Origin: Chloroflexota bacterium
GTDB taxonomy: Bacteria; Chloroflexota; Anaerolineae; Aggregatilineales; Phototrophicaceae
NCBI GenBank assembly: GCA_011523705.1
Contig: WTGC01000097.1
Coordinates: 1-36,154, forward strand
Direction of reading: 5' to 3'
DNA: 36,154 nt
The notes under the pieces are model-generated. The model worked only from the letters and a program-made list of their open reading frames with translations, was not told where the DNA came from and ran no database searches. Position 1 is the first letter of the stretch; each line of letters opens with the position of its first letter. Both the position numbers and the translations under genes were made by a program. Shown piece after piece: positions 27,476 through 36,154 of this stretch.

Positions 27476-27771
27476 GCCGCCCAGGGGAATACCAGGTCCA
27501 CCTGACTGGGGACCGCGAGTCCCTGGTCAACAGGCCGACCCTGTTCGACCGGCACATCGCATCAAGGGAGTACTCCTCTGATGACGGGGCTCAGATGTTC
27601 CTGGCCCGGGCGGTCTGGGAGAACCTGGGGCGCACCGGTGGCCGCGATGGCCTGGGTGAGACCTTCGAGGAGTTCGTCAGGGATCATGCTGTCTTCATCG
27701 CCCTTGCCGAAGGGGATGAGGACAGGGACCCTACGCAGCCGCAAGAAGCGGAGACCTCGGAGCCCTCCTGA
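27472..27771 (+). CDS. Tail assembly chaperone, first protein (G-like)
   Basis: The 99-residue acidic protein directly follows the tail tube and is followed by a second small gene and the tape measure, the layout of tail assembly chaperones. The C terminus is highly acidic (EGDEDRDPTQPQEAETSEPS). ATG 27472 overlaps the tube stop. In many phages the second protein is made by -1 frameshifting. Here the second frame is indeed in -1 relation and open from 27720, but I see no canonical slippery heptamer before the stop at 27769-27771. Confidence 0.65.
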   Translation: MSRPGEYQVHLTGDRESLVNRPTLFDRHIASREYSSDDGAQMFLARAVWENLGRTGGRDGLGETFEEFVRDHAVFIALAEGDEDRDPTQPQEAETSEPS

Positions 27772-27794
27772 GCACAGCCTATGCCTGGGGGAGA

Positions 27795-28043
27795 ATGGAC
27801 CCCCTGAGGCTGCTGGAGATTGAGGACAGGCTGGGACCTGAGGCTCCAGTCCTCATGGCTGAGCTGGGCAGTGGGGTCTTTCACAAGCGGCTTCGTGCAT
27901 CCCTGGCCACCGCCTATGCCATTGAGGACGAGATGAGGTCCTGGGTGGAGGCCAGAGGCCTGGAGTGGAACGCCCTCACCTACCACGAGGCACACCTGGC
28001 CCTGGGCTACGATTGCGCCCTGAATCCCCTGGAGCAGCCATGA
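27795..28043 (+). CDS. Tail assembly chaperone, second protein (T-like)
   Basis: The 82-residue product (start MDPLRLLEIEDRLGPEAP) contains WVEARGLEWNALTYHEAHL, and its frame is -1 relative to the preceding gene. A GGGGGAGA Shine-Dalgarno sequence lies close to ATG 27795, so independent initiation is likely and a frameshift product is not required. Together with the 99-residue protein it probably coats the tape measure during tail assembly. Its end overlaps the next gene by ATGA (28040). Confidence 0.6.
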   Translation: MDPLRLLEIEDRLGPEAPVLMAELGSGVFHKRLRASLATAYAIEDEMRSWVEARGLEWNALTYHEAHLALGYDCALNPLEQP

Positions 28044-28687
28044 CCTTCGGAGCCGGCCTGAACGTGGTGGTCGCCTTCCCGACTGAGACCCTGGAGGAAT
28101 GGGTCAGGGCGGTGGCTGCGGTCTATGGCAACCGGTCTCAGGTCAATGCCGTGGAGCGGGCTGGTGCTGCTGCCTGGCGCGGCGTGGCCAGGGAGAACGT
28201 GGACAACACCACTGAGGGCACAGGCAGGCTGCGCAAGACCATCAGGACCTACCGCAGCAAGCAGGGGGGCATGGGGGTCAGGGTCAACAAGAAGGGCGAC
28301 TACAGCAAGACCGGGGACGGCGTGCGTCATGGCACTGTGGTCCACCAGGGTCGGGATGCAAATGCCCCTTTCAGCCCCAGGCTGTTCTTCTACCTGCCCA
28401 ATGACCCTGAGGACGAGATCGTGTCGGCCATGAAGGCCAAGATGACTGAGCAGGTCAAGGTGGTCGGGCAGCGAGCCCAGGCCCTGCTGGGTCGGCTGGG
28501 CTCCATCGCCCAGCAGGAGATTGAGGAGAAGATCACCAAGGGGACTGCCAGGTTCAAGGGCCATGGTGGCCCTCAGGGGCCATTCGGCCGCAGGGCTGAG
28601 GCAGAGACTCAGAAGTTCCTGGCCACCCTGGCTGACCACACCATTGACGATGACAGGGAACTGCCTGGGCTTGGGAGGGCGTTCTGA
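28040..28687 (+). CDS. Hypothetical tail-region protein
   Basis: The 215-residue product starts at ATG 28040 (ATGA overlap) and ends on the tape-measure ATG. The N terminus is GAGLNVVVAFPTETLEEWVR. A basic middle with a GRLRKTIRTYRSKQGGMGVR stretch follows, then PRLFFYLPNDPEDEIVSAM and a long helical C terminus. This loosely recalls HK97 gp10-like tail-completion proteins (SG.L..SI....), but that protein usually precedes the tube gene. I leave the function open. Confidence 0.6.
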   Translation: MTFGAGLNVVVAFPTETLEEWVRAVAAVYGNRSQVNAVERAGAAAWRGVARENVDNTTEGTGRLRKTIRTYRSKQGGMGVRVNKKGDYSKTGDGVRHGTVVHQGRDANAPFSPRLFFYLPNDPEDEIVSAMKAKMTEQVKVVGQRAQALLGRLGSIAQQEIEEKITKGTARFKGHGGPQGPFGRRAEAETQKFLATLADHTIDDDRELPGLGRAF

Positions 28688-30999
28688 TGGCCAGCTTCTT
28701 CTCAGGCAGGGTGGAGGTCCAGGACGCCACTGGGCAGGGCACCCAGTCAGCCATCCGCAATGTGCGCGACGCCGAGCGCGCCACCACCCAGGCGAACCGC
28801 AGGATCGAGCAGTCCCTGGAGGGGACAGCAGAAGCCAATCGTGAAGCCGAGCGGGCATCGGAGAAGAACACCCAGGAGCTGCTGGACCAGGTGCGCGCGG
28901 CCAACAAGGCCGAGGCTGAGTTCGACGACCTGGCCAAGGAGCTGGGCGTCACGTCGCGGGAGCTGCGCACCATCCAGAAGGAGTCCGGTGCAACCGTCGA
29001 TGACCTCAGGAAGCTGGAGAGGGCTGCTGAGGATGCAGGGGACGGCCTGGAGGACATCGGGGGTGGGGACGGCCTGGGCGGGGCTGTAGATGGCCTGGGC
29101 GGGGCTGTAGATGGCCTCAAGGGCAAGCTGGGGGGCTTGGCTGGGCCGGCCGCTATTGGAGGGGCAGTCACTGGCCTGGTGGCCTTAGGAGTGAAGGGGG
29201 CAGCCACAGCCAAGGACCTGGAGCGGGTATCTGTCATCTCAGGCCTGAGCGCATCAGAGCTGCAGATGATGGGCCGAGCTGCTCGTGAGGGCGGCGGCGA
29301 CATTGAGGACGTGGCTGATGCAGCCAGGGAGATGCAGCTTCGTCTTGCCGAGGCAGCATCCCTGGGCACAGGCCCAGCGGTGGATGCCCTGGAGCTGCTG
29401 GGCGTCACGCTCGAGGACCTGGACCCGATGGAGACAGGCGAGCAGTTCGCATTCCTGCGGGACCGCATCAGTGAAGTGGAGGACCCAGCTCAGCGGATGT
29501 TCCTTGCAGAGGAGCTGTTTGGCGGATCGGTCGAGCGGCTCAACAGCCTGCTGGCCACCCAGTCAGATGAGCTGGATACCCTGGGCGGGAACACCGACGA
29601 GGAGATTGCCAGGGCTGCTGATGCCCAGGCCGCATTCGACAGGTTCGGCGATGTGGTGGAGGACCTGTCCATCACGCTGGCATCAAAGCTGGCCCCGGTC
29701 CTTGAGAAGGTGGCTGACAACCTGGATGCAATCCTGGTGGTCGGTGCGGGGGTCCTGCGTTGGGGCGGCCGGGCCCTGGACTGGCTCCTTCCCTTCGACA
29801 ACGCATGGAAGGCAGTCACCAATACAGCCAGGGTGTTCCAGGGCGACCTCGGCTCAGTGGATGATGCGCTGGTGGGCCTGATCGAGACCTTCCCTGGGGT
29901 CGAGCTGGTCAGCGACGGTGTTCGCAAGGTGTGGGACTGGATGGGCCAGAACGAGGGCCCGAAGGTCATTGAGACAGTGGAGGGTCTTACTGACAGGGTG
30001 AATGATGCCCGCCAGCCCATCCTGGAGTATGGCGGCAACTGGCTTGATAGTGCCGGTGATGCAACTGCTGCGACCAACGATATTGCCCACCAGGCAGAGA
30101 TTGACTTCGAGCGTGCAGCCAAGGCTGCTGGCTTCTACAGCGGCAAGCTGGTGGACCTGCAGGAGGAGGCCTGGGCCACTGCTGATGTCCTGGCTGAGGT
30201 CTGGGTTTCCAGGCGTGCGGTTGGCGATGACCTGTCCATCGGTGCATTGGAGGGCCTGCGGGCTGGCACCCTGAGCCAGCAGCAGTCGCGCCGCACCATC
30301 TGGGAGCGCAACAACCCCACCACCGGCGGCCGAGGCGGCGGCGGGGGTGGAGGCAGCTCAGCCAGGGATGAGGAGAGAGAAGCCGCTGAGGAGACCAGGG
30401 AGGAGCTGGCCCGCATTGGCGATGCCGCGGACAGGTTCGCCTACTTCGGGGAGCAGAACTACCACGAGTCTCTGGATGCCCTGCAGGACCTCTATGACTC
30501 AGGCCGCATCACAGACCTTGAGTTCGCCAAGCAGACTGACCGCACTATCGAGGCATTTGCCAGGGCTGGCCACGCTGATGCCCAGCTTGCAGTGGAGGCC
30601 GGCAAGCTGGCCGAGGACTTGGCTGAGGGCACGAACAAGGAGATTCGGGAGTCAGGGGGCAAGGTGGTCAGGGCCATCACGTCTTGCATGTGTGACGGCG
30701 AGGGTGGTGGGGGTGGCAGAAGCCGCAGCGGTGGGGAGGTCTATAACCCTGATGGCAGCCTGAACACCCGCTTTACGGACTTGAACCGGCGGGGCTACCA
30801 GTTCACCGATGCAGATGCTCAGGCTGGCTGGGTCGGCCAGGAGCCCAACTGGAGAGGCGGGGAAGCCCTGCGCCCAGTGCTGGAGCGGATCGCAGACAAC
30901 ACCGACCCCAACTTCGGCCCTGACAATGGGTCCGTTTATGGCACTGATGCCTGGACCGAGATGCTGCGTCGCAACAGTGGGGTGGTGGTCCGTGGCTAG
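28687..30999 (+). CDS. Tape measure protein
   Basis: The 770-residue protein is the longest in the genome and lies where the tape measure belongs. It has long charged helices (residues 20-120, heptad-like), a Gly/Ala-rich hydrophobic core (GLAGPAAIGGAVTGLVALG) usual for tape measures, further amphipathic helices, a Gly-rich linker (GGRGGGGGGGSS near 555) and a second one (GEGGGGGRSRSGG near 677). At about 1.5 angstrom per residue it would set a tail near 115 nm, typical of a siphovirus. No lysozyme or peptidase motif was seen. It contains a 21-bp tandem duplication (29071-29112). The start overlaps the previous stop (TGATG). Confidence 0.9.
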   Translation: MASFFSGRVEVQDATGQGTQSAIRNVRDAERATTQANRRIEQSLEGTAEANREAERASEKNTQELLDQVRAANKAEAEFDDLAKELGVTSRELRTIQKESGATVDDLRKLERAAEDAGDGLEDIGGGDGLGGAVDGLGGAVDGLKGKLGGLAGPAAIGGAVTGLVALGVKGAATAKDLERVSVISGLSASELQMMGRAAREGGGDIEDVADAAREMQLRLAEAASLGTGPAVDALELLGVTLEDLDPMETGEQFAFLRDRISEVEDPAQRMFLAEELFGGSVERLNSLLATQSDELDTLGGNTDEEIARAADAQAAFDRFGDVVEDLSITLASKLAPVLEKVADNLDAILVVGAGVLRWGGRALDWLLPFDNAWKAVTNTARVFQGDLGSVDDALVGLIETFPGVELVSDGVRKVWDWMGQNEGPKVIETVEGLTDRVNDARQPILEYGGNWLDSAGDATAATNDIAHQAEIDFERAAKAAGFYSGKLVDLQEEAWATADVLAEVWVSRRAVGDDLSIGALEGLRAGTLSQQQSRRTIWERNNPTTGGRGGGGGGGSSARDEEREAAEETREELARIGDAADRFAYFGEQNYHESLDALQDLYDSGRITDLEFAKQTDRTIEAFARAGHADAQLAVEAGKLAEDLAEGTNKEIRESGGKVVRAITSCMCDGEGGGGGRSRSGGEVYNPDGSLNTRFTDLNRRGYQFTDADAQAGWVGQEPNWRGGEALRPVLERIADNTDPNFGPDNGSVYGTDAWTEMLRRNSGVVVRG
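29071..29112 (+). repeat. 21-bp tandem duplication in the tape measure gene
   Basis: GGCCTGGGCGGGGCTGTAGAT occurs twice head to tail (29071-29091, 29092-29112), adding seven residues (GLGGAVD) in frame. The perfect match implies a recent slippage event and would lengthen the tail by about 1 nm. Confidence 0.9.
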
Positions 31000-31375
31000 C
31001 GTCGGCCTCACCCAGTCCTACCTTCACCTGGTCTCCGACATCAGCGACCTGGTGAGGTTCCCTGAGGCTGCAGCAGACCTGGCCGACAGGGTGCGCAGTG
31101 GAGTGGTGGCCCATGCTGACGGCACTCGTCGCAAGGTCTCAGGACCGGCCAAGGAGAGAGAGCTGAGCGTCACCCTCCCCGTGGTCGTCAGGGCCACCGT
31201 GCAGAACCTGAGGGACTGGGTAGGGGAGATTGTGCTGTTCAGGTCCCCCACTGGGGAGTACCGCTACGGCCAGCTCCTGGGGGTCAGGCGCCACTCTGGG
31301 ACCGACCAGCCAGATGACAACATGATGGGAGCCACGCTGACCCTGGACCCGGTGAGCTATCCGGGGCTGATCTAG
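30992..31375 (+). CDS. Minor tail protein (distal-tail candidate)
   Basis: GTG 30992, overlapping the tape-measure stop, opens a 127-residue protein. It is beta-rich: LSVTLPVVVRATVQNLRDWV, then IVLFRSPTGEYRYGQLLGV, and MMGATLTLDPVSYPGLI at the end. This pattern (strand, R.....LRDW, P.G......G) resembles the small distal-tail proteins found after the tape measure in actinophages. It overlaps the next gene by one base (TAGTG). The exact position in the tail tip is inferred from order. Confidence 0.6.
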   Translation: MASVGLTQSYLHLVSDISDLVRFPEAAADLADRVRSGVVAHADGTRRKVSGPAKERELSVTLPVVVRATVQNLRDWVGEIVLFRSPTGEYRYGQLLGVRRHSGTDQPDDNMMGATLTLDPVSYPGLI

Positions 31376-32499
31376 TGACCACCCAGGACCTCCTCCATGC
31401 CGGGGACATTTCCTGCGTTGCATCCCTGGAGCTGATGGACCTGAGGTTCGGCCACATCGCCGACCTCACTGAGGACCTGGTGTCAGGCTCATCCAGGGTG
31501 CGTCGTGAGGGGGCTCGCGAGGGCTCGGTCATGGCCGAGTACGAGTTCGGCATCAGCAGGGACCTGCCCTGGACCGAGGTGCTGGTCGCCCCCTCCATGA
31601 CGGTGAGGGATGAGGCCACAGGGGACGTCCAGACCTGGGCCATGGGGGTGTACCTCCCAGACCTGGGGGACTTCCCGCGGATTGGTGATGTTCATGCGGT
31701 GACGGGCTATGACCTCCTCCATGCCATCGACGTGAGGATCGGGGAGTCCCACAGGGTGGCTGCAGGGGACAATGTGCTGGATGCGGTAAGGGACCTCATC
31801 ACCGATTCCTCCCAGTGGCCAGGCTTCAGCTTTGCGATTGGGTTTGGCTCCAGCTCTGAGACCTTTGCCCATGAGGTGGTGTGGTCGGTCACCGAGAGCG
31901 TGACCTACCTGCAGGTGGCCAACGAGATGCTGGCCCTCGCGGGCTACCGCCCACTGTGGACCACCCGCACTGGGGAGGTCATGACCGAGAGGGCCACCCT
32001 GCTGCTGGACAAGCCCCCTGAGTGGATCGTGGACGGCACTGCAGAGGGCGGCCAGATTGGGGATGGGTCCCTGGTCAAGAGGGACATCTGGGGCACCCCC
32101 AACGTCTGGAAGGGGGTGGAGCGCAGCCCAGGGGCTGATGCCATCCCTACTGAGGGCAGTGGCAGGTTCACGCTGGAGAACATGAGCACAGGGCCAACCT
32201 CTGTGGAGACCAGGGGCCGCAAGGTCCATCGGATCATCACGACCGATGCAGCAGACTCGGACTCCCTGGAGAGGGTAGTGAGAGCTGCTGCCGAGGAGGA
32301 TGTGGCCGCATCCACCAAGATCGTCCTGGACACTCCCCCCCTGCCGTTCGTCTGGCACCAGACCAGATGGACTGTGCATGACCCGAAGCTGGGCATGATT
32401 CATGTCCCGGCAGTGGTCCGCAAGTGGAGCCTCCCCCTGGATCAGGACAAGGGCCGAATGAGGTCGGTGTCCGACAGGCTCTATAAGGTGGTCTCATGA
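31375..32499 (+). CDS. Tail tip/baseplate hub protein (gp27/Gp37-like)
   Basis: The 374-residue protein starts at GTG 31375 on the previous stop. Visible features: an N-terminal VASLELMDLRFGHIADLTED, a GVYLPDLGDFPRIGD strand-turn and LLHAIDVRIGESHRVAAGDN. AVRDLITDSSQWPGFSF resembles the DA..ALL...G hub segment found in gp27-like hub proteins. The C-terminal strands are VWHQTRWTVHDPK and VVRKWSLPLDQDKGRMRSV. Hub proteins form the ring joining tube and fibres. The next gene, an OB-fold protein, commonly follows the hub, which supports the call. Confidence 0.65.
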   Translation: MTTQDLLHAGDISCVASLELMDLRFGHIADLTEDLVSGSSRVRREGAREGSVMAEYEFGISRDLPWTEVLVAPSMTVRDEATGDVQTWAMGVYLPDLGDFPRIGDVHAVTGYDLLHAIDVRIGESHRVAAGDNVLDAVRDLITDSSQWPGFSFAIGFGSSSETFAHEVVWSVTESVTYLQVANEMLALAGYRPLWTTRTGEVMTERATLLLDKPPEWIVDGTAEGGQIGDGSLVKRDIWGTPNVWKGVERSPGADAIPTEGSGRFTLENMSTGPTSVETRGRKVHRIITTDAADSDSLERVVRAAAEEDVAASTKIVLDTPPLPFVWHQTRWTVHDPKLGMIHVPAVVRKWSLPLDQDKGRMRSVSDRLYKVVS

Positions 32500-32690
32500 T
32501 CGACGGGGCCATTGCCCAAGTGGTGTCAGTCTCAGGAGGGTCGGCTGATGTACGGCTTCCCGACGACGATGCAGACACCACCATCAGCATCAAGCTGGAC
32601 TCCTATGACCCAGTGGCAGTCGGGGACCAGGTGCTCCTCTTGAGGGTCGGGAAGTCCTGGGCCTGCGCTGGGAAGCTGGTGAGTTTCTGA
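32496..32690 (+). CDS. Small OB-fold-like tail tip protein
   Basis: The 64-residue product is all strand: GAIAQVVSVSGGSADVRL, then ISIKLDSYDPVAVGDQVLLLR and SWACAGKLVSF. The V..V....A.V.L.........L....GD.V.LL......W...G pattern is that of the OB-like domain at the start of gp5-type tail tips. In small siphoviruses it stands alone after the hub. ATG 32496 overlaps the hub stop (ATGA) and its stop overlaps the next ATG (32690). Confidence 0.7.
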   Translation: MIDGAIAQVVSVSGGSADVRLPDDDADTTISIKLDSYDPVAVGDQVLLLRVGKSWACAGKLVSF

Positions 32691-34681
32691 TGCCGGTGAC
32701 CAAGATTGCCAATGCCTCAGGGTCCGCCTATGCCGGCAAGGCCATCCGGCAGCTCTCCACCGGCCGGCTCATCTTCGTCTTCCACAACTCGAGGAAGGTC
32801 CACATCTACGACAGCGACGACAACGGCGCCACCCGCACCCGCCGCACCGCCATGGCCGGCATCGCCGCCGGCGGCAACATCAACACGGTCTGGGTGTCGG
32901 AGGTGATGAGCGACAACACCATCTGGATTTACCTGCGAGGCACATTCAGTCCCTACAGGAACTACTACGCCATCGTCGGCCTCGACAACGACGGCAACAC
33001 CACCATCACCGAGGTCAGGCACACCAACAGGTTCGGCAACTCTGGCACCAACATTTGGGTCCATCTCTACCCCGGCCCGGCGCCGCTCACGTCCGGCCAG
33101 GGCTGGGTCTCGCAGCAGCGCTTCTCCGCCCGCGCTTTCAACAAGCGGACCATCCCCGCGAGCGGCGGCTCGATTGGCTTCCAGGGCCAAACGAGAAGGC
33201 TGATGGACGGCCACATCGACTGGACCCACTCAGGCGATGGCCGCACCAACTCGGCGGCCACGTTCGCCCTGTTCGGCCGCTTCGTGGCAGGCAACAACGG
33301 CAGCCCGACCGGCGACCTGTCAGCCCTCCTCGACATAACCAACCAGCAGCGGTTCACCGTCACAGACGGCATGGACGAGGTGGTCGCCTGCGACGGCACG
33401 AACGTGTGGTGCCGCGACGACGCTCACGGCGCCCAGTCGCACAGCAGACTCATCCGCATCCCCTACGCCAGGCTCAGCCAACAGGCCGTGTCGGTCAGGG
33501 CAGCGGGAGAGTGGCAATGCTTCGCCCACTACCAGGGCACCCTCATGGCCATCCACTCAGCCGGGGGCAAGGCCTATGAGCTGGATACCGCGACCGCCAC
33601 CTTCGAGGCCAGCACTGAGGCCCACACTGACTTCGCGTCCACGAGCACTGACTTCGACTGCGTGAGGTACCCCACCTCGGGCGTCATGTTCGTGCTCTCC
33701 TCAGCAGGGGACTTCTACAGGGTGGTCTTCAACACTGCCCCTGGCCGGCCCATTCTCACGACCCCCATGGTCAGGGACGTGGCAGCCAGCCTCACCCTGG
33801 ACTGGTCCTTCAGCGACCCGGACAATGACACCCAGGCCTCCTATGAGCTGCGCCGCAGGATTGAGGGCTCCACCGATTACGAGTATTGGAATGGGGCTGC
33901 ATGGGTGGCTGCCACCGGGGCCTCCACCATCATCGCCCACACGACCCAGCAGGCGACCCTGACCGCGGCCCAGTGGAAGAAGGCCGGCACGACCGAAGAC
34001 CACTGGTTCTCCATCAGGGTCAGGGACCACCCTGCCGGTGCTGTCTCAGAGTGGTCGGCTGATGCCAGGGTCTGCTTGGTCACTGTGGCAGCACCGGTCA
34101 TCACAGCCATTGGCAGGGATGACAGCAGCCCCTTCTCCGACGTGTTCCCCCTGGCGGCCAAGGTGACCTGGACTGCAGCTCAGCAGGAGCAGTTTCGGGT
34201 CCAGGTCTATGAGGACAATGCTGGTGCTGCTGGCGATCAGCGCAGCGACTCAGGCTGGCTGACCAGCGAGGATCGGTTCTATGAGGTTGCCTTCGGGGCT
34301 GATGCTGAGACCGGCCACCTGAGGGTCACAGTGAAGGGGTTTGGGTCCGCGGATCATGCCACGACCGTGGCCTACACCGTGGACCTCCCAGACCCCCCTG
34401 GAGCCACCACCATCACAGCAGCAGCCCATGGCACCAACCTGGACCACATCAGGGTCACAGGGACCTGGCCCTCAGTCCCCGCAGTCAGCACAGCGACCCT
34501 CCATCGCAGGGAGACTGGCTCCACCGGTAACGGCGTGGTGGTGGCTGAGGAGCTGGCAGTGGAGAACAACAGCGTGACATTCGACGACTGGCGCGTCGCC
34601 AGTGGGGTGGGCTATGAGTACCGCTGGCACGCAGTGACCACTGATGGTGGGGAGTGGCTTGATGCTGCATGGACGGCATAG
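32690..34681 (+). CDS. Receptor-binding tail protein: beta-propeller-like N half and fibronectin-III-like C half
   Basis: Residues 1-350 of this 663-residue protein contain repeats such as LIFVFHNSRKVHIYDSDDNG and IWIYLRGT. The sequence YDSDDNGATRT resembles the S.DGG.TW Asp-box of BNR/sialidase propellers. From about 360 comes APGRPILTTPMVRDV, followed by 2-3 fibronectin-III-like modules (SYELRRRIEGS..., FSIRVRDHPAGAVSEWSADA, YEYRWHAVTTDGGEW). The N half would bind host surface sugars; catalytic sialidase activity is not shown. Codon use changes inside the gene: about 32740-33500 is GCC/CGC-rich and CpG-rich, while the C half has the phage's usual AGG/CTG style. This suggests that the receptor-binding half was exchanged. 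Confidence 0.65.
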   Translation: MPVTKIANASGSAYAGKAIRQLSTGRLIFVFHNSRKVHIYDSDDNGATRTRRTAMAGIAAGGNINTVWVSEVMSDNTIWIYLRGTFSPYRNYYAIVGLDNDGNTTITEVRHTNRFGNSGTNIWVHLYPGPAPLTSGQGWVSQQRFSARAFNKRTIPASGGSIGFQGQTRRLMDGHIDWTHSGDGRTNSAATFALFGRFVAGNNGSPTGDLSALLDITNQQRFTVTDGMDEVVACDGTNVWCRDDAHGAQSHSRLIRIPYARLSQQAVSVRAAGEWQCFAHYQGTLMAIHSAGGKAYELDTATATFEASTEAHTDFASTSTDFDCVRYPTSGVMFVLSSAGDFYRVVFNTAPGRPILTTPMVRDVAASLTLDWSFSDPDNDTQASYELRRRIEGSTDYEYWNGAAWVAATGASTIIAHTTQQATLTAAQWKKAGTTEDHWFSIRVRDHPAGAVSEWSADARVCLVTVAAPVITAIGRDDSSPFSDVFPLAAKVTWTAAQQEQFRVQVYEDNAGAAGDQRSDSGWLTSEDRFYEVAFGADAETGHLRVTVKGFGSADHATTVAYTVDLPDPPGATTITAAAHGTNLDHIRVTGTWPSVPAVSTATLHRRETGSTGNGVVVAEELAVENNSVTFDDWRVASGVGYEYRWHAVTTDGGEWLDAAWTA

Positions 34682-34691
34682 GATTGGCACC

Positions 34692-34816
34692 ATGCCGAGC
34701 ACCCAGAAGCGGGCCCGTCAGAGGGCCCGTCAGAGGATGAGCCCTCAGAAGCGGGCTGAGGCCGAGCGGCGTGCAGAGTGGCTGAGGTCTCAGGCCAAGC
34801 CGGAGGATCAGGACAG

Positions 34817-34835
<19 letters not shown>
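34692..34835 (+). CDS. Hypothetical 47-residue very basic protein
   Basis: ATG 34692 opens a 47-residue product made almost entirely of Arg, Lys, Gln and Glu (QKRARQRARQRMSPQKRAEA), ending DRWQQRR. A perfect 12-bp tandem repeat, GGGCCCGTCAGA (34711-34734), encodes the repeated RARQ. It overlaps the fibre start at 34817 by 19 bp in another frame. No Shine-Dalgarno sequence is visible. TAGGAT lies 7 nt upstream, although its TAG is also the stop of the preceding gene. Such a basic helix could bind nucleic acid or chaperone the fibre; it may also be chance. Confidence 0.45.

Positions 34836-36154
<1,319 letters not shown>

Overview
This window is an essentially complete genome of a small tailed phage (siphovirus type) of an actinobacterium (Actinomycetota). 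All genes read on the plus strand and most start codons overlap the previous stop (ATGA or GTGA). The actinobacterial host is inferred from a WhiB-like iron-sulfur regulator gene (15132-15395), a family confined to Actinobacteria and their phages, and from the high GC content. Head genes are of the HK97 type. No integrase, excisionase or repressor was recognised, so a lytic life style is the simplest reading. The map closes on itself: one collagen-like tail fibre gene runs off the right end (34817-36154) and re-enters in frame at base 1 (ending at 705). The window ends therefore lie inside a 54-bp coding repeat, and the true repeat number is unknown.

Layout. 1-3583: end of the fibre gene, two tiny genes, an HNH nuclease and a lysis region (small membrane protein, amidase, and a membrane-anchored protein with a possible wall-hydrolase domain). 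3587-3881: a palindrome, a tRNA-like cloverleaf without U33, and a DUF1508 gene. 3909-12510: DNA metabolism: XF1762-type acetyltransferase, sliding clamp, DUF1643, RuvC-like nuclease, SNF2 helicase, Cas4/AddB-like Fe-S nuclease, Sak4-like recombinase and a likely single-strand binding protein. 12520-18760: accessory and regulatory genes (Cys-rich protein, degenerate MazG-like protein, DUF932, WhiB), then primase, a truncated adenine methylase, a PP-loop PAPS-reductase-like enzyme and a RecA-fold helicase. 18761-19293: a 0.5-kb non-coding block with inverted GGACGAGG repeats, the best candidate replication origin. 19294-34835: terminases, portal, protease, capsid, connectors, tail tube, chaperones, tape measure, hub and receptor-binding proteins.

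Two things stand out. First, a 1317-bp block of foreign DNA (8579-9895) interrupts the replication operon. It carries the last 45 codons of a bacterial LivK-type ABC-transporter binding protein and an intact cytosine-C5 DNA methyltransferase. A perfect 280-bp direct repeat of phage sequence flanks it, so both neighbouring phage genes stay intact. The same phage has lost most of its own adenine methylase. Second, the 3' UTR at 14072-14145 looks like a small RNA: a hairpin exposing a UCCUCCC loop, followed by a perfect 13-bp terminator. It is complementary, over 16 pairs with one bulge, to a 29-bp leader that occurs twice in the genome in front of two small genes.

The phage encodes a clamp, primase and helicase but no recognisable DNA polymerase, so it probably uses the host replicase through its own clamp. 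All functional calls come from reading motifs by eye; no database search was possible.
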